A DNA stretch of 5,980 nt, taken from an uncultured Hungatella sp. (GTDB lineage Bacteria > Bacillota > Clostridia > Lachnospirales > Lachnospiraceae). Below the pieces are notes generated by a model, which saw only the letters and a list, made by a program, of their open reading frames with translations, did not search any database and had not been told where the DNA came from. The stretch covers positions 1-5,980 of the forward strand of contig CAUEKH010000175.1 in assembly GCA_959018155.1 (NCBI GenBank). The letters run 5' to 3'. The stretch's first letter is position 1, and each line of letters starts with the position of its first letter. The position numbers and the translations under genes are program-made. Shown piece by piece: positions 5,965 to 5,980 of the stretch.

Positions 5965-5980
5965 AAAGAGGTCAGGGGCG

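Overview
The window looks like chromosomal DNA of a gut-type Firmicute, most likely a Lachnospiraceae (Clostridium cluster XIVa) relative. This is inferred from strong AGGAGG-type ribosome binding sites, moderate base composition, U-tract hairpin terminators, and the pairing of a DUF4358 lipoprotein with MBOAT and DHHW genes. No database search was possible. All supported genes lie on the + strand in three transcription blocks.

Block 1 (1-588) holds the last codons of an unidentified gene. A compact zinc-dependent deaminase follows. It has the cytidine-deaminase catalytic signature, but its substrate region looks more like blasticidin-S deaminase. Its best start is a GTG at 105 behind a strong SD, not the upstream GTG at 48. 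A strong intrinsic terminator closes the block.

Block 2 (about 645-3950) starts at a recognisable sigma-A-type promoter (TAGATA, 17 bp, TATAAT). It carries three tightly packed genes: a DUF4358 lipoprotein, an AlgI-like MBOAT membrane O-acyltransferase, and a DHHW protein (AlgJ/AlgX-like, SGNH-type). Together they look like a minimal surface O-acylation (probably O-acetylation) module. The MBOAT would pass acyl groups across the membrane, the DHHW protein would transfer them to an extracytoplasmic glycan, and the lipoprotein would be an accessory part of unknown role. The catalytic residues expected of the MBOAT and DHHW families are present. No glycosyltransferase or polymer-synthesis gene is in view, so the substrate is unknown. 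An intrinsic terminator ends the block.

Block 3 (about 4010-5964) encodes an ECF-like sigma factor. Overlapping it by ATGA is a single-pass membrane protein with a short cytoplasmic N-terminus and a large extracytoplasmic domain, almost certainly its anti-sigma partner. It is DUF4179-like and has no zinc anti-sigma motif. Whether this pair regulates the neighbouring O-acylation operon cannot be told from the sequence.

The window shows no mobile elements, CRISPR arrays, tRNA or rRNA genes. No gene-free stretch exceeds 300 bases. The most interesting points are the DUF4358-MBOAT-DHHW module, whose lipoprotein has no known function, and the unusual substrate pocket of the deaminase.
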